Notes: generated from the sequence alone by a model not told the origin. DNA of 64,000 nt from Paracoccus haematequi (GCA_945881965.1 CAMCVS010000003.1:186001-250000); one strand, 5' to 3'; positions 10,290 through 19,861 are shown, counted from the first letter of the stretch. Made by a program: numbers and translations.

Positions 10290-11675
10290 ATGACCCTGTG
10301 CCCGACCGGCGCCACCCCCACCGAAGCCGAAACCTTTCTGGTCGCCCATCCGCATATCGAGGCAATCGACCTGATCCTGACCGATTCGAACGGCATCGCG
10401 CGCGGCAAGATCATCCGGCGGCATGAGTTGATGGCGATCTATACATCGGGGCGGGGGTTCCCGATCTCGATCCTGGGCCTCGATATCGTGGGCGAGGATG
10501 TGCATGAAACCGGTCTGATCTGGGATCAGGGCGATGGCGATCTGAAGGCCTGGCCGATCCCCGGCACGCTGGTGGCGTTGCACAACACCCGGCCCGCGCG
10601 CGCCGAGGTGCTGATGGCGCTGCACGAACTGGACGGGCGGCCCATGACATCGGACCCCCGCCATGCGCTGGCCCGCCAAGTGGCGGCACTGGCGGACGAG
10701 GGCCTGTTCCCGGCGGCGGCGTTCGAGTTGGAGTTCTTCCTGCTGGCCAATACCCGCGACGAACGCGGGCGGGTCCGCCCCGCACCTGCGGTGCTGGACG
10801 GTCGGCTGTCGGACAAGACCGAGGTCTATTCCGTCGATCACCTGCACGGGATGCTGCCCTTGTTTTCCGATATCTATCAGGGCGCGGCCATGGCCGGGAT
10901 CACCGCCGAGACGATGATTTCCGAATATGCGCCGGGGCAGTATGAATTGACGCTGCGCTATCGCGACAACGCGCTGACGGCGGCGGATGACCTGCTGCGG
11001 CTGAAGCGGATCGTGCGCGCGCAGGCCCGCGCCCATGGCGTGACGGCGTGCTTCATGGCGAAACCGATTGCAGATTATGCCGGGTCGGGGATGCATTTCC
11101 ACGTCTCACTGCCCGATGCGGGCGGTGTGAACCGCTTTGCCGATCCCGCGCCGGGAACATACGCCCCCGCATTGCTGCATGCCTTGGGCGGCCTGCGGGC
11201 GACGATGGGCGAATCGATGCTGGTGTTCGCGCCGCATCTGAATTCCTGGCGGCGGTTCGCCAATCAAAGCTATGCGCCTGTATCGACCAGTTGGGGGGTG
11301 AACAACCGGTCTGTCGCGCTGCGCATCCCCGAGGGGCCAAGCGCGTCACGCCGGATCGAACATCGCCCCTCGGGCGTGGACGCCAACCCCTATCTGGTGG
11401 CCGCAACGATTCTGGCGGGGCTGCGCAAAGGCTTGGCGGATCAGATCGACCCCGGCCCGGAAACGCGCGGCAATGGCTATGACAGCGCGGATGACAGCAC
11501 GATCCCGCGCGATTGGGGCGACGCGATCGAGGTGGCGACACGATCCGCGTTCCTGCAAGACGCGCTGGGGGTGGACATGCACCGCACCTTTACCGCCGTC
11601 AAAGCCGCCGAATACGCCCGCGTCGCCCGCACCATCGCGGATGTGGATTACGATTTGTATCTGCACAATGTTTGA
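10290..11675 (+). CDS. Glutamine synthetase family protein (gamma-glutamylpolyamine synthetase-like)
   Basis: 461 residues with the glutamine synthetase fold. The beta-grasp N-terminus is at about 15-110 and the catalytic domain carries FELEFFLL, GSGMHFHVSL (metal/ATP), APHLNSWRRF, NNRSVALRIP and RRIEHRPSGVDANPYL. It lacks the adenylylation-site NLYDLPPE present in the true GlnA of this window (51371-52777). It therefore belongs to the PuuA/GlnA3-like branch that ligates glutamate to amines or amino compounds. The substrate is not readable. It begins 3 nt after the class III aminotransferase and is surely co-expressed with it. A GC-rich repeat hairpin follows its stop. Confidence 0.87.
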   Translation: MTLCPTGATPTEAETFLVAHPHIEAIDLILTDSNGIARGKIIRRHELMAIYTSGRGFPISILGLDIVGEDVHETGLIWDQGDGDLKAWPIPGTLVALHNTRPARAEVLMALHELDGRPMTSDPRHALARQVAALADEGLFPAAAFELEFFLLANTRDERGRVRPAPAVLDGRLSDKTEVYSVDHLHGMLPLFSDIYQGAAMAGITAETMISEYAPGQYELTLRYRDNALTAADDLLRLKRIVRAQARAHGVTACFMAKPIADYAGSGMHFHVSLPDAGGVNRFADPAPGTYAPALLHALGGLRATMGESMLVFAPHLNSWRRFANQSYAPVSTSWGVNNRSVALRIPEGPSASRRIEHRPSGVDANPYLVAATILAGLRKGLADQIDPGPETRGNGYDSADDSTIPRDWGDAIEVATRSAFLQDALGVDMHRTFTAVKAAEYARVARTIADVDYDLYLHNV

Positions 11676-11683
11676 CTAGGTCG

Positions 11684-11755
11684 AAGCCGGGGGGCCAGCC
11701 CCCCGGACCACGGCAAAGCCGGGGGGCCAGCCCCCCGGACCCCCCGGGATAGTTG
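11684..11755. repeat. Two tandem copies of a palindromic GC-rich intergenic repeat
   Basis: Two identical 26-bp units (11684-11709 and 11716-11741, period 32), each containing the palindrome CCGGGGGGCCAGCCCCCCGG. They are followed by GGGATAGTTG. The reverse complement of the tail, CAACTATCCCGGGGG, recurs at 26404-26418. It lies between convergent genes and may also end transcription from both sides. Confidence 0.85.
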
Positions 11756-11779
11756 TGAACCGAAGAAGCCGGACGCGGC

Positions 11780-12364
11780 TCAGGCTTCGAGTTCGGAGTC
11801 CCAGTAGAGGAAGTCCATCCAGCTGTCGTGCAGGTGGTTCGGTGGGAACTTGCGGCCCAGATTGCGCATTTCTTCAGCCGAAGGCTGGCGCGGCGGTTTG
11901 CGCAGCGACAGGCCGGAGGCGCGCAGCGATTTTGCGCCCTTGCGCAGGTTGCAGGGCGCGCAGGCGGCGACGACGTTTTCCCATGACGTGATCCCGCCGC
12001 GTGCGCGCGGCACCACATGGTCAAACGTCAGATCGCCCTTGGACGCGCAATACTGGCAGCAGAATTCGTCGCGCAGGAACAGGTTGAACCGGGTAAAGGC
12101 GACCTTTTTCTGCGGTTTGACGTATTCCTTGAGGACGACCACGGAGGGGATGCGCACGGTCATTGAGGGGCTGCGCACCACCTCGTCATATTCGGCGATG
12201 ATGTTGACGCGGTCCAGCACCACCGCCTTGACCGCCTCTTGCCAGGGCCAGAGGCTGAGCGGGTAATAGGACAGCGGGCGATAATCCGAATTGAGCACCA
12301 GCGCCGGATGGTGACGCAGGCTGATCGGGTCACGCACGAATTCGGTTCTGAAATCTCCGTCCAT
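11780..12364 (-). CDS. HNH endonuclease
   Basis: A 194-residue protein with a zinc-ribbon HNH nuclease core. The pattern is C-x2-C (FCCQYCAS), then DLTFDHVVPRARGG (catalytic His), then ENVVAACAPCNLRKG with the second cysteine pair. The N-terminal third (LNSDYRPLSYYPLSLWPWQEAV) is typical of a widespread, single-copy bacterial HNH family, not of a homing enzyme in an intron. The ATG at 12364 has AGGAGGCG upstream. An in-frame ATG 24 codons upstream (12436) lacks one. The biological role is unknown; DNA repair or phage defence are possible but unsupported. There is no neighbouring methylase. Confidence 0.88.
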   Translation of the reverse strand: MDGDFRTEFVRDPISLRHHPALVLNSDYRPLSYYPLSLWPWQEAVKAVVLDRVNIIAEYDEVVRSPSMTVRIPSVVVLKEYVKPQKKVAFTRFNLFLRDEFCCQYCASKGDLTFDHVVPRARGGITSWENVVAACAPCNLRKGAKSLRASGLSLRKPPRQPSAEEMRNLGRKFPPNHLHDSWMDFLYWDSELEA

Positions 12365-12545
12365 CTTGGCTTGCGCCTCCTGCCCGTCCCGCGACAGCGG
12401 TGAGAAGCGGGAGCCCCGCTCCGATCTTGTCGTCAACTATATCTCGCGGCACCGATGGGGCAAGCCCCATGATGTCGCGGGATGCTGTGGACAATTAACG
12501 GGGCGCTGTAACAGCCGGGTGACGATTCGCGCCGGCCTGCACGGG

Positions 12546-13211
12546 TCAGAACCCGCAGCGGTCGCGCAGGAAGGCGAGCGCCACCGACAAGCCATCGGGT
12601 GCGATGCCATGCCCGGTGCCGCGCATGATATGGGCAAAGACCTCGGCAAAACCTGCGGCCTCAAGCGCCTCGGCGGCTTCGGGCAGGGATTGCACCGGCA
12701 CCACATCATCCTGATCGCCGTGGATCAACAGGATCGGCGGGCGGGTGGCGACCTCGTCGGGCAGTTGTTCCGGGGCCAGCAGGCGGCCCGAAAACGCCAC
12801 CACACCCGCCAGCGCATCGGGGCGGCGCGGGGCGACATGCAGCGCCATCATCGACCCTTGGGAAAAGCCCACCAGGGCCACCTGTTCGGGCAACAGGTCG
12901 TGATCGATCATGATCGCGTCAAGAAACGCGTTCAGATCGGCCACGGCGCGGGCCATGCCGTCCATCGATTCGGTTTCCGACGACCCGTCGATCCACGGGA
13001 TCGGGAACCACTGAAACCCGAAAGGTCCGGCCCCACAGCGTTCCGGCGCATCGGGGGCGACGAACATCGTATCGGGCAGATGATCGGCCAAGGGATCGGC
13101 CAGCCCCATCAAATCGGCGCCGTTCGCGCCATAGCCATGCAGAAACACCACGGCGGAGCGGGTTTCGCCGGATTGCGCCTTGCGTTTCTTGGCCTTCAGC
13201 ACCCGTGTCAT
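12546..13211 (-). CDS. Alpha/beta hydrolase, phospholipase/carboxylesterase family
   Basis: 221 residues. The serine-hydrolase elbow GFSQG and the oxyanion loop VVFLHGYGANG are present. The acid is in LLIHGDQDDVVP and the catalytic histidine in RGTGHGIAPDG. This is the small carboxylesterase/lysophospholipase (YpfH/EstB-like) family, acting on short acyl esters. ATG 13211 overlaps the TGA of the upstream glycosylase gene (ATGA) and follows GAGGGG, so it is coupled to it. An extended frame to 13253 lies inside that gene and is not used. The physiological substrate is unknown. Confidence 0.88.
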   Translation of the reverse strand: MTRVLKAKKRKAQSGETRSAVVFLHGYGANGADLMGLADPLADHLPDTMFVAPDAPERCGAGPFGFQWFPIPWIDGSSETESMDGMARAVADLNAFLDAIMIDHDLLPEQVALVGFSQGSMMALHVAPRRPDALAGVVAFSGRLLAPEQLPDEVATRPPILLIHGDQDDVVPVQSLPEAAEALEAAGFAEVFAHIMRGTGHGIAPDGLSVALAFLRDRCGF

Positions 13212-13837
13212 GCGATCCCCTCGCGTGTTTTCCGCACATGGTAATAGGCCCAAAGCGTCTGCGCCGCAACCGAGGCCCAGGGCGACCAGGCCTGCGCCAT
13301 CTGCCGGAAGGCGCGTTCCTTGGGGCGTTCGGGCAGGTCATAGAGCATCCGCGCCGCCTCTTGCAGGGCCAGATCGCCCGGCGCAAAGACATCGGCGCGG
13401 CCAAGGCTGAACATGGCATAGATTTCCGCCGTCCAGATGCCGATGCCGGGCACCGCTGTCAGCGTGGCGATGATGTCGGGCAAAGGGGCGTGGCGCAGGC
13501 GCGCATAGTCGATCCCCGCCGTGGCCAACGCGCGGGCATAGCGCGCCTTTTGCCGCGACAGGCCCAAGGCGCGCAGGTCATCTTCGGACATTGCGGCAAT
13601 CGCGGGCTCGGTCACAGCGCCCGCCGCCTCCAGACGCGCGCGGATGGCGCGGGCCGAGGCGACACTGACCTGCTGGCTGAGGATCGCGGCCAGAAGTTCC
13701 GCGAACCCGTCGCCCCGGCGGCGCAGCGGCAAGGGGCCGGTCAGGCTGTGGGCGTGCGCCATGCGCGGACAGGTGGCCGCAAGCCACGCCATGCCTTCGG
13801 CAATATCTGCGTGGGTGTCGATGATGCGCGCGGACAT
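13208..13837 (-). CDS. DNA-3-methyladenine glycosylase II, AlkA-like
   Basis: A 209-residue helix-hairpin-helix base excision glycosylase. The HhH is LTAVPGIGIWTAEIYAM and the catalytic aspartate is in VFAPGDLALQEAA. AELLAAILSQQVSVASARAI is the conserved N-terminal helix pair. It would remove alkylated purines from DNA. It is shorter than E. coli AlkA (282) because the N-terminal Ada-like TBP subdomain is missing, as in many alphaproteobacterial members. ATG 13837 is preceded by GGAGGAGG. An open frame up to 13924 has no ribosome site. It is coupled to the following esterase by a 4-nt overlap. Confidence 0.9.
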   Translation of the reverse strand: MSARIIDTHADIAEGMAWLAATCPRMAHAHSLTGPLPLRRRGDGFAELLAAILSQQVSVASARAIRARLEAAGAVTEPAIAAMSEDDLRALGLSRQKARYARALATAGIDYARLRHAPLPDIIATLTAVPGIGIWTAEIYAMFSLGRADVFAPGDLALQEAARMLYDLPERPKERAFRQMAQAWSPWASVAAQTLWAYYHVRKTREGIA

Positions 13838-13941
13838 GGCGGCCTCCTCCGTTTGGCGTAATGTTACGTCGCGGGCGGGACGCAGGCCAGTGGCGACGCA
13901 GGCCCCTTGCGTCCGCCGGTTCACCTGCTAACCGTGAATAC

Positions 13942-15159
13942 ATGACCGATTCCGCATATATCCCCGACGACGCCCGCGCCAAGCGCAATGTTCTGGTGCT
14001 GGTGGCCGCGCAGGCCATCCTTGGTGCGCAGATGCCGATGATCTTTACCATCGCGGGGCTGGCGGGATCGACGCTGGCCCCGAACCCCTGCCTTGCCACG
14101 CTGCCCATCACGATGACGGTGCTTGGGTCGATGCTGGCGGCCACGCCGGTGTCGGCGATCATGCAGAAATACGGCCGCCGCACCGGGTTCATGATCGGGG
14201 CGGGGTTTGGCGCGATTGGCGGGGCCATCGGGGCCTATGGGCTGTTCACGGCGAATTTCTACATCTTCCTGCTGGGCGCGCTGTTGACCGGCGTCTACAT
14301 GTCGAACCAGGGCTTCTACCGCTTTGCCGCGACGGATACCGCCTCTGACAGCTATCGGCCACGCGCGATTTCCTATGTGATGGCGGGGGGGCTGTTGTCG
14401 GCGGTGCTGGGGCCGCAACTGGTCAAGGTGACCGCCGATGCGATGGTGATCCCGTTCATGGGAACATACCTGGCGGTGATTGCGGTCAATGTCATCGGTT
14501 CCTTCCTGTTTCTGGCGCTGGACATCCCCAAGCCCAAAGCCCCCGCCTTTGGCGCACCTGCGGGGCGCAGCCGGGCCGAATTGCTGCGCGATCCGGTGAT
14601 TGCAGTCGCGGTGATCTGCGCCACTGTGTCCTATGCGCTGATGAACCTGGTGATGACCTCGTCGCCCTTGGCGGTGGTGGGCTGCGGGTTCGAAACCAAT
14701 GATGCGGCGAATGTGGTGTCCGCGCATGTGCTGGCGATGTATGCGCCGTCTTTCTTTACCGGGCATCTGATCAACCGCTTCGGGGTCGAGCGCATTGTCG
14801 GCATCGGTCTGATGATCCTTGCAGGTGCAGGGGCGGTCGCACTGATGGGCGTGGATCTGGAACATTTCTATATCGCGCTGATCCTGCTGGGGATCGGGTG
14901 GAATTTCGGCTTTGTGGGCGCAACGACCATGCTGGCGGGCGCGCATGCCCCGCAAGAGCGTGGCCGGATGCAGGGCATGAATGACCTGCTGGTCTTCGGC
15001 GGCGTCACGGTGGCGTCGCTGTCATCGGGCGGGTTGATGAACTGTTCCGGCGGCAGCCCGCAAGAGGGCTGGATGGCGGTTAATCTTGCGATGGCCCCAT
15101 TTCTGGTGCTGGCGGGTGGCGCGCTGATCTGGCTGGTGATGCGACCCCGCGAGGCGTGA
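13942..15159 (+). CDS. MFS transporter
   Basis: 405 residues with about 12 hydrophobic helices. The loop 2-3 motif is seen as MQKYGRRTGFMIGAGFG, and a central cytoplasmic loop (about 190-215) divides the two halves. The MTDSAYIPDD start at ATG 13942 gives a hydrophilic N-terminus before helix 1. No strong ribosome site precedes it, and an open frame continues upstream to 13861, which would add 27 residues overlapping the divergent gene's leader. Members of this subgroup are annotated only as general MFS transporters. The substrate is unknown. It ends 11 nt before the convergent NDUFAF6-like gene. Confidence 0.87.
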   Translation: MTDSAYIPDDARAKRNVLVLVAAQAILGAQMPMIFTIAGLAGSTLAPNPCLATLPITMTVLGSMLAATPVSAIMQKYGRRTGFMIGAGFGAIGGAIGAYGLFTANFYIFLLGALLTGVYMSNQGFYRFAATDTASDSYRPRAISYVMAGGLLSAVLGPQLVKVTADAMVIPFMGTYLAVIAVNVIGSFLFLALDIPKPKAPAFGAPAGRSRAELLRDPVIAVAVICATVSYALMNLVMTSSPLAVVGCGFETNDAANVVSAHVLAMYAPSFFTGHLINRFGVERIVGIGLMILAGAGAVALMGVDLEHFYIALILLGIGWNFGFVGATTMLAGAHAPQERGRMQGMNDLLVFGGVTVASLSSGGLMNCSGGSPQEGWMAVNLAMAPFLVLAGGALIWLVMRPREA

Positions 15160-15170
15160 ACCGGCGCGGC

Positions 15171-15905
15171 CTAACGCGCGGCCCGCCACATCAGGCGCAG
15201 GTGCGAGATCGCGGCGGGTTCTGCCAGCCGCCCCTGCGGCACAGCGGCGGGGTCGCGACGCGCGCGGCTCAGCAGGGCGCTGGTGCGCCAGGCCGACAGG
15301 GCCGCGATGCGCAGGGCGCGGTCGGGGCGCTGGCCTGCAAGGTTGGCCAGTTGCCCATCCAGCAGGTCTGCGTATTGCTGTTCCGTCATCTCGGGCAAGG
15401 GGTTGATCCCCCGGGCCAGAAAGGCGGGCACCGCCATAAGGTAATTCGCCAGCCCCGAAGCCGTGCCGATGGCGCGCGCGCGCGCCTCATCCTGAGACCC
15501 CAGCGCGCGGGCGGCGGCCCATAGCAGCGCGCCGCCGGTATCGGCGACATAATCCAGCAGATCGGCGGGGCCGGTCAGTTGCAGCCGCTGTGCATCGCGC
15601 CGCCGCGCGTTCACGTTGGCGTGCAGGATGCGCGCGCCATCGGCGTCCAGCACGCTGGCCAAGGGTGTTGCCACCTCGTGCCGCCGCACAGGGCGACCCT
15701 CCGCTATCTCGTCCAGCACATCGGCCCACCATTGCAGCCGGATCTCGGCCAACAGCGGTTCGGACGTGACCCAAGGCGCGCGCGCCACCTCGACGTTAAA
15801 GGCATAGAGCGGGAACAGCACCGCGCGCGCCGTCACCGGCGCGGCCATGGTGGCGCGGAACCGGTCCGGGTCGCCCGCCTGCACGATCCGCGCGCAGGCG
15901 ATCAC
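15171..15905 (-). CDS. Squalene/phytoene synthase-fold protein, NDUFAF6-like
   Basis: 244 residues. It has the trans-isoprenyl synthase fold, but the sequence reads like the NDUFAF6 branch: LFPLYAFNVEVARAPWV, IRLQWWADVLDEI and DYVADTGGALLWAAARALG. The aspartate-rich DxxxD motifs of real squalene or phytoene synthases are not seen. Mitochondrial NDUFAF6 is a complex I assembly factor, so a similar role is plausible here; isoprenoid synthesis is unlikely. The start is uncertain. GTG 15905 lies 1 nt after the hydrolase stop and gives the typical short N-terminus; TTG 15923 is the alternative. It is the last gene of the cysS-cimA run. Confidence 0.72.
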   Translation of the reverse strand: MIACARIVQAGDPDRFRATMAAPVTARAVLFPLYAFNVEVARAPWVTSEPLLAEIRLQWWADVLDEIAEGRPVRRHEVATPLASVLDADGARILHANVNARRRDAQRLQLTGPADLLDYVADTGGALLWAAARALGSQDEARARAIGTASGLANYLMAVPAFLARGINPLPEMTEQQYADLLDGQLANLAGQRPDRALRIAALSAWRTSALLSRARRDPAAVPQGRLAEPAAISHLRLMWRAAR

Positions 15906-15906
15906 G

Positions 15907-16887
15907 TCATCGGAAAGTTGCAAGATAGGCCCCAATCTCGGCGGCGGTCTGCGGTGCATCGACCAGCCCCAGATGGTCCGTGTCAGGGACCATGACATAG
16001 CGGCCCTTGGCGGTCACCCCCGTCATGAGGGGCGCATAGCCTTCGGCGACGAATGCCTCGTCCTTTGTGCCTGCCAACAGCAGGAAGGGCGGCAGCGCCG
16101 CCACATCCGCCGTATAATCACGGCGTGGCGCAAAACCCCGGTTCAACCGCCAGCTATAGGCGGTGGTCGCCCCCTGCCCCAGCGGCCCGTCCAGCACGGC
16201 GCGGGGCATGGCGAACTGGATCGCGGTCAGATGGTCCAGCGCGCGGATGCCCACCCCGTTCAGCATCGACAGCCCGATAATCCGCCGCGTCAGCGGATGC
16301 GCCCAGCCGCCAGACTGTGTCCGCGTCACCGGCGCGTCATATGCGAGGTAAGGCGCCAGCAGCACCGCGCCATCCATCATCGCGCGATGTGTCCCACCAG
16401 CAAACCGCACAACCAGCCCGCCGCCCGAACTGTGCCCGGCCAGCACCACCTTTTGCCCCGGTTTGCGCAGGGCGGTGATCAGGTCGGCCAGATCATCCTC
16501 CATTTGCCCCACGTAATCCACGTCGCCGCGCCGGGCGGGCGCCGTCCCATGTCCGCGCAGATCGGGGATCGCCACGTCAGCCCCCGCCGCCAGAACCGGC
16601 CCCAGCCGCGCGAATTGATGGCCATACCAGCCCGACCCGTGGATCAGGATCAGCAGCGGCGCGTTTTCAGGCCCCGCCAGCAGCCGCACCGGCATCGCCC
16701 AGCCATCGCGCATCGCAACAGGCGTGGCGGTCACGTCATCCGCGCCCTTGGCGGCCTCGGCGCTGAAATCCAACCCCCCGGTCGGCAAGGCACCGGGCCG
16801 CTGCGAGGCGATCAGGCCCAGCGCGATGACCAACGGCACCGCCGCGATGACCAGCGCGATCTTGCCCAGCGTCCAGATCAGGCTCAT
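15907..16887 (-). CDS. Alpha/beta hydrolase with N-terminal membrane anchor
   Basis: 326 residues. A hydrophobic signal-anchor (about 8-28) is followed by an alpha/beta hydrolase domain. The elements are LILIHGSGWYG (oxyanion loop), LAGHSSGGGLV (nucleophile Ser in GHSSG), an acid near LLAGTKDEAF and a catalytic His in VPDTDHLGLVD. It is probably an inner-membrane-tethered serine esterase or lysophospholipase facing the periplasm; the substrate is unknown. The ATG at 16887 overlaps the cimA stop (ATGA), so it is translated with cimA, although no pathway link to isoleucine synthesis is apparent. Confidence 0.85.
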   Translation of the reverse strand: MSLIWTLGKIALVIAAVPLVIALGLIASQRPGALPTGGLDFSAEAAKGADDVTATPVAMRDGWAMPVRLLAGPENAPLLILIHGSGWYGHQFARLGPVLAAGADVAIPDLRGHGTAPARRGDVDYVGQMEDDLADLITALRKPGQKVVLAGHSSGGGLVVRFAGGTHRAMMDGAVLLAPYLAYDAPVTRTQSGGWAHPLTRRIIGLSMLNGVGIRALDHLTAIQFAMPRAVLDGPLGQGATTAYSWRLNRGFAPRRDYTADVAALPPFLLLAGTKDEAFVAEGYAPLMTGVTAKGRYVMVPDTDHLGLVDAPQTAAEIGAYLATFR

Positions 16888-18494
16888 GCGGCCCCCCGCA
16901 ACAGTTTCCAGTTGATCGCGTCCAGCAGCGCCTCGAACGACGCGTCGACGATATTCGCGCTGACGCCCACGGTGGACCAGCGGCGGCCCTGCCCATCTTC
17001 GCTGTCGATGATGACGCGGGTCACGGCCTCGGTGCCACCTTGGGTAATGCGGACCTTGAAATCCACCAGCCGCATGTCGCCGATGGCCTCGGAATACTGC
17101 CCCAGATCCTTGGCCAGTGCCTTGGCCAAGGCGTTCACCGGACCACGATCCGTGCCGGTTTCATCCATGGATTCCGACACCGACAGGTGCTTTTCGCCGT
17201 CCACCTTGACCACCACCACCGCCTCGGACAGCGACACCATGCGGTCATACTTGTTCTTGCGGCGTTCCACGGTGACGCGGTAGCGTTTCACCTCGAAGAA
17301 AGTAGGCATCTGGCCCAACTCGCTGCGCGCCAGCAATTCGAATGACGCCTGCGCTGTGTCATAGGAATACCCCTCGGCCTCGCGCGCCTTCACCCGGTCA
17401 AGGATGCGCGCCAGCGCCGGGTCGCCGGGGGCCACCTCCAGCCCTGCTTCGCGCAACCGCTCGCGCAGGTTGGATTGGCCGGCCTGGTTCGACATCGGGA
17501 TGATGCGCGCGTTGCCGACGCTGGCGGGGTCGATATGTTCATAGGTCGCGGGGTCTTTCAGGATGGCCGACGCATGCAGCCCCGCCTTGTGCGCAAAGGC
17601 CGACGCCCCGACGTAGGGCGCCTGCCGCAGCGGCACGCGGTTCAGGATATCATCCAACTGGCGGCTGATCCGGGTCAGATGGGTCAGCGCCTGTGGCGTG
17701 ACCCCGGTGGCGAACCGGTCGGCATATTCGGGTTTCAGCACCAAGGTCGGGATCAGCGTGGTGAGGTTGGCATTGCCGCAACGCTCACCCAGCCCGTTCA
17801 GCGTGCCCTGCACCTGCCGCGCACCCGCGGTGATGGCCGCGAGTGACCCCGCCACCGCGCAGCCGATATCGTCGTGACAATGGATGCCAAGCCGGTCGCC
17901 GGGGATGCCGCCTTGGATCACGGCGGCGGTGATCGCGCCGATATCGGACGGTAAAGTGCCGCCGTTGGTGTCGCACAGCACGATCCAGCGCGCGCCCGCA
18001 TCCAACGCCGCATGGCAACAGGCCAGCGCATAGGCGGGGTCGGCTTTCCAGCCGTCGAAAAAATGTTCCGCGTCAAACAGCGCCTCGCGGCCCTGCGCCA
18101 CGACATGCGCGATCGAGGCCGCGATGTTGGCGAGGTTTTCGTCCCCGGTGATGCCAAGGGCGGTGTCCACATGGAAGGGATGCGCCTTGCCCACCAGACA
18201 GACCGAACGGGTGCCCGCGTTCAGCACGGCGGCCAGCACATCGTCATTCGCCGCCGACCGGCCTGCGCGTTTCGTCATGCCAAAGGCTGTGACGGTGGCG
18301 CGGGTGGGTGGCAGGGCGGTAAAGAAATCGCTGTCGGTCGGGTTCGCGCCGGGCCAGCCACCTTCGATGTAATCCACGCCAAGGCTGTCCAGAGCGGCGG
18401 CGATCTGGACCTTTTCGGCGACCGAGAACTGCACGCCCTGCGTCTGCTGCCCGTCGCGCAGCGTGGTGTCGTAGATGTGGATGCGGTCGGTCAT
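16884..18494 (-). CDS. cimA: Citramalate synthase
   Basis: A 536-residue DRE-TIM (HMG-CoA lyase-like) enzyme that condenses pyruvate and acetyl-CoA to (R)-citramalate, the pyruvate route to 2-oxobutyrate and isoleucine. The N-terminal catalytic site is [17 protein letters not shown]. The metal/His site is [13 protein letters not shown], and [11 protein letters not shown] is the conserved Gly-rich loop. The C-terminal LeuA-dimer regulatory domain (about 400-530) would bind the feedback inhibitor. The length and the FS after the RDG motif favour CimA over 2-isopropylmalate or homocitrate synthase. It overlaps cysS upstream and the hydrolase downstream by 4 nt each. Confidence 0.92.
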   Translation of the reverse strand: MTDRIHIYDTTLRDGQQTQGVQFSVAEKVQIAAALDSLGVDYIEGGWPGANPTDSDFFTALPPTRATVTAFGMTKRAGRSAANDDVLAAVLNAGTRSVCLVGKAHPFHVDTALGITGDENLANIAASIAHVVAQGREALFDAEHFFDGWKADPAYALACCHAALDAGARWIVLCDTNGGTLPSDIGAITAAVIQGGIPGDRLGIHCHDDIGCAVAGSLAAITAGARQVQGTLNGLGERCGNANLTTLIPTLVLKPEYADRFATGVTPQALTHLTRISRQLDDILNRVPLRQAPYVGASAFAHKAGLHASAILKDPATYEHIDPASVGNARIIPMSNQAGQSNLRERLREAGLEVAPGDPALARILDRVKAREAEGYSYDTAQASFELLARSELGQMPTFFEVKRYRVTVERRKNKYDRMVSLSEAVVVVKVDGEKHLSVSESMDETGTDRGPVNALAKALAKDLGQYSEAIGDMRLVDFKVRITQGGTEAVTRVIIDSEDGQGRRWSTVGVSANIVDASFEALLDAINWKLLRGAA

Positions 18495-19861
18495 GCGATG
18501 TCCGCCAGCTTTGCCGCGTCAAAGCCCGGACCCGGCACAAGGTCCACCCCCGCCTTGGACATGCGCACCTCGACCCCCGCCGCGACTAACGCGGATTTCA
18601 GCGCATCGACCGGGGCGAAATCCTTGCAGGCCATCGCCGTGTCGCGCAGCGTGGCCAGACGCGTGGCCAGAGGGGTCAGGTCAACCAGTCCGTCGATCCA
18701 ATCCCCCATCCCATCCGCCAACACCCCCATCAGCCTTGCCGAAGCCAGCAGCACCGCCGGATCATTCAGCGCATGCAACGCGGCCAAGGCCCCCGCTGTG
18801 TTCAGGTCGTCACACAGCGCCGCGATTACCCCGGGGGCCGGGCGGGCGGCGGGTTCGATGCCCGCCGTCAGCCCACGCCACTTGCGCAGCGTCGCCTCAG
18901 CTTGCGCGCGCTTGTCCTCGGTCCAGTCCATCGGCTTGGAATAATGCGTCTGCAGGAAGACAAACCTTATCACCTCGCCCGGCACGCCCTGATCCAGCAA
19001 ATCCCGCACGGTAAAGAAATTGCCCAGGGATTTGGACATCTTCTTGCCCTCGACCAGCAGCATCTCGTTATGCATCCACGTGCGGGCGAAGCCGCCGTCG
19101 GGGTGGGCGCAGGCCGATTGTGCGATCTCGTTTTCATGATGGGGGAAAGCCAAATCAATCCCGCCGCCGTGGATGTCGAACGTGTCGCCCAACAGTTCCC
19201 GCGCCATGGCCGAGCATTCGATGTGCCAGCCGGGACGCCCCATGCCCCAGGGGCTGTCCCAACCCGGCAGATCGTCGGTCGATGGCTTCCACAGCACGAA
19301 ATCCATCGGGTCTTCCTTGAAGGGCGCGACCTCGACGCGCGCGCCGGCGATCATATCGTCCACAGAACGCCCCGACAGCGCGCCGTAGTCCGCATAACTG
19401 CGCACCCGGAACAGCACATGGCCCGCCGCCGCATAGGCATGGCCGCGTGCGATCAGCACCTCGATCATGGCGATCATCGCGCCGATCCAGTCGGTCGCGC
19501 GCGGTTCATGGTCGGGGCGCAGCGCGCCTAATGCGTCCATGTCGGCGTGATACCAGCCGATGGTTTCATCGGTGATGTCGCGGATCGCCCGACCTGTGGC
19601 CGCGGCCTTGGCGTTGATCTTGTCGTCCACATCGGTGAAATTGCGCACATAGGTGACGTGATCCGGCCCATAGACATGGCGCAGCAACCGATACAGCACG
19701 TCAAACACCACGACGGGGCGCGCATTGCCCAGATGCGCGCGGTCATAGACCGTCGGCCCGCAGACATACATCCGCACATTCTGCGGATCGAGCGGCACGA
19801 AGGGCTCTTTCCGGCGGGTGCGGGTATTGTGCAGGTGGATCTGGGTCTTTGGGTCCGTCAT
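18491..19861 (-). CDS. cysS: Cysteine--tRNA ligase
   Basis: A 456-residue class I aminoacyl-tRNA synthetase charging tRNA-Cys. The signatures are [16 protein letters not shown] (HIGH-like, with the zinc Cys), ECSAM (zinc site), [14 protein letters not shown] and [10 protein letters not shown] (KMSKS). Length is normal for CysRS. ATG 19861 follows GAAAGG; an open frame upstream to 19900 has no ribosome site. It is the first gene of the cysS-cimA-hydrolase-NDUFAF6-like operon. The 220 nt to the divergent aminotransferase must hold both promoters. Confidence 0.96.
   Translation of the reverse strand: MTDPKTQIHLHNTRTRRKEPFVPLDPQNVRMYVCGPTVYDRAHLGNARPVVVFDVLYRLLRHVYGPDHVTYVRNFTDVDDKINAKAAATGRAIRDITDETIGWYHADMDALGALRPDHEPRATDWIGAMIAMIEVLIARGHAYAAAGHVLFRVRSYADYGALSGRSVDDMIAGARVEVAPFKEDPMDFVLWKPSTDDLPGWDSPWGMGRPGWHIECSAMARELLGDTFDIHGGGIDLAFPHHENEIAQSACAHPDGGFARTWMHNEMLLVEGKKMSKSLGNFFTVRDLLDQGVPGEVIRFVFLQTHYSKPMDWTEDKRAQAEATLRKWRGLTAGIEPAARPAPGVIAALCDDLNTAGALAALHALNDPAVLLASARLMGVLADGMGDWIDGLVDLTPLATRLATLRDTAMACKDFAPVDALKSALVAAGVEVRMSKAGVDLVPGPGFDAAKLADIA

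Noticed and set aside
10290-11675. Second housekeeping glutamine synthetase.
   Set aside because: It lacks the adenylylation motif and nitrogen-operon context found for glnA at 51371-52777 and fits the amine-ligase branch.
15171-15905. Carotenoid or hopanoid phytoene/squalene synthase.
   Set aside because: Lacks the aspartate-rich motifs and carotenoid gene neighbours; sequence blocks fit the NDUFAF6 branch.
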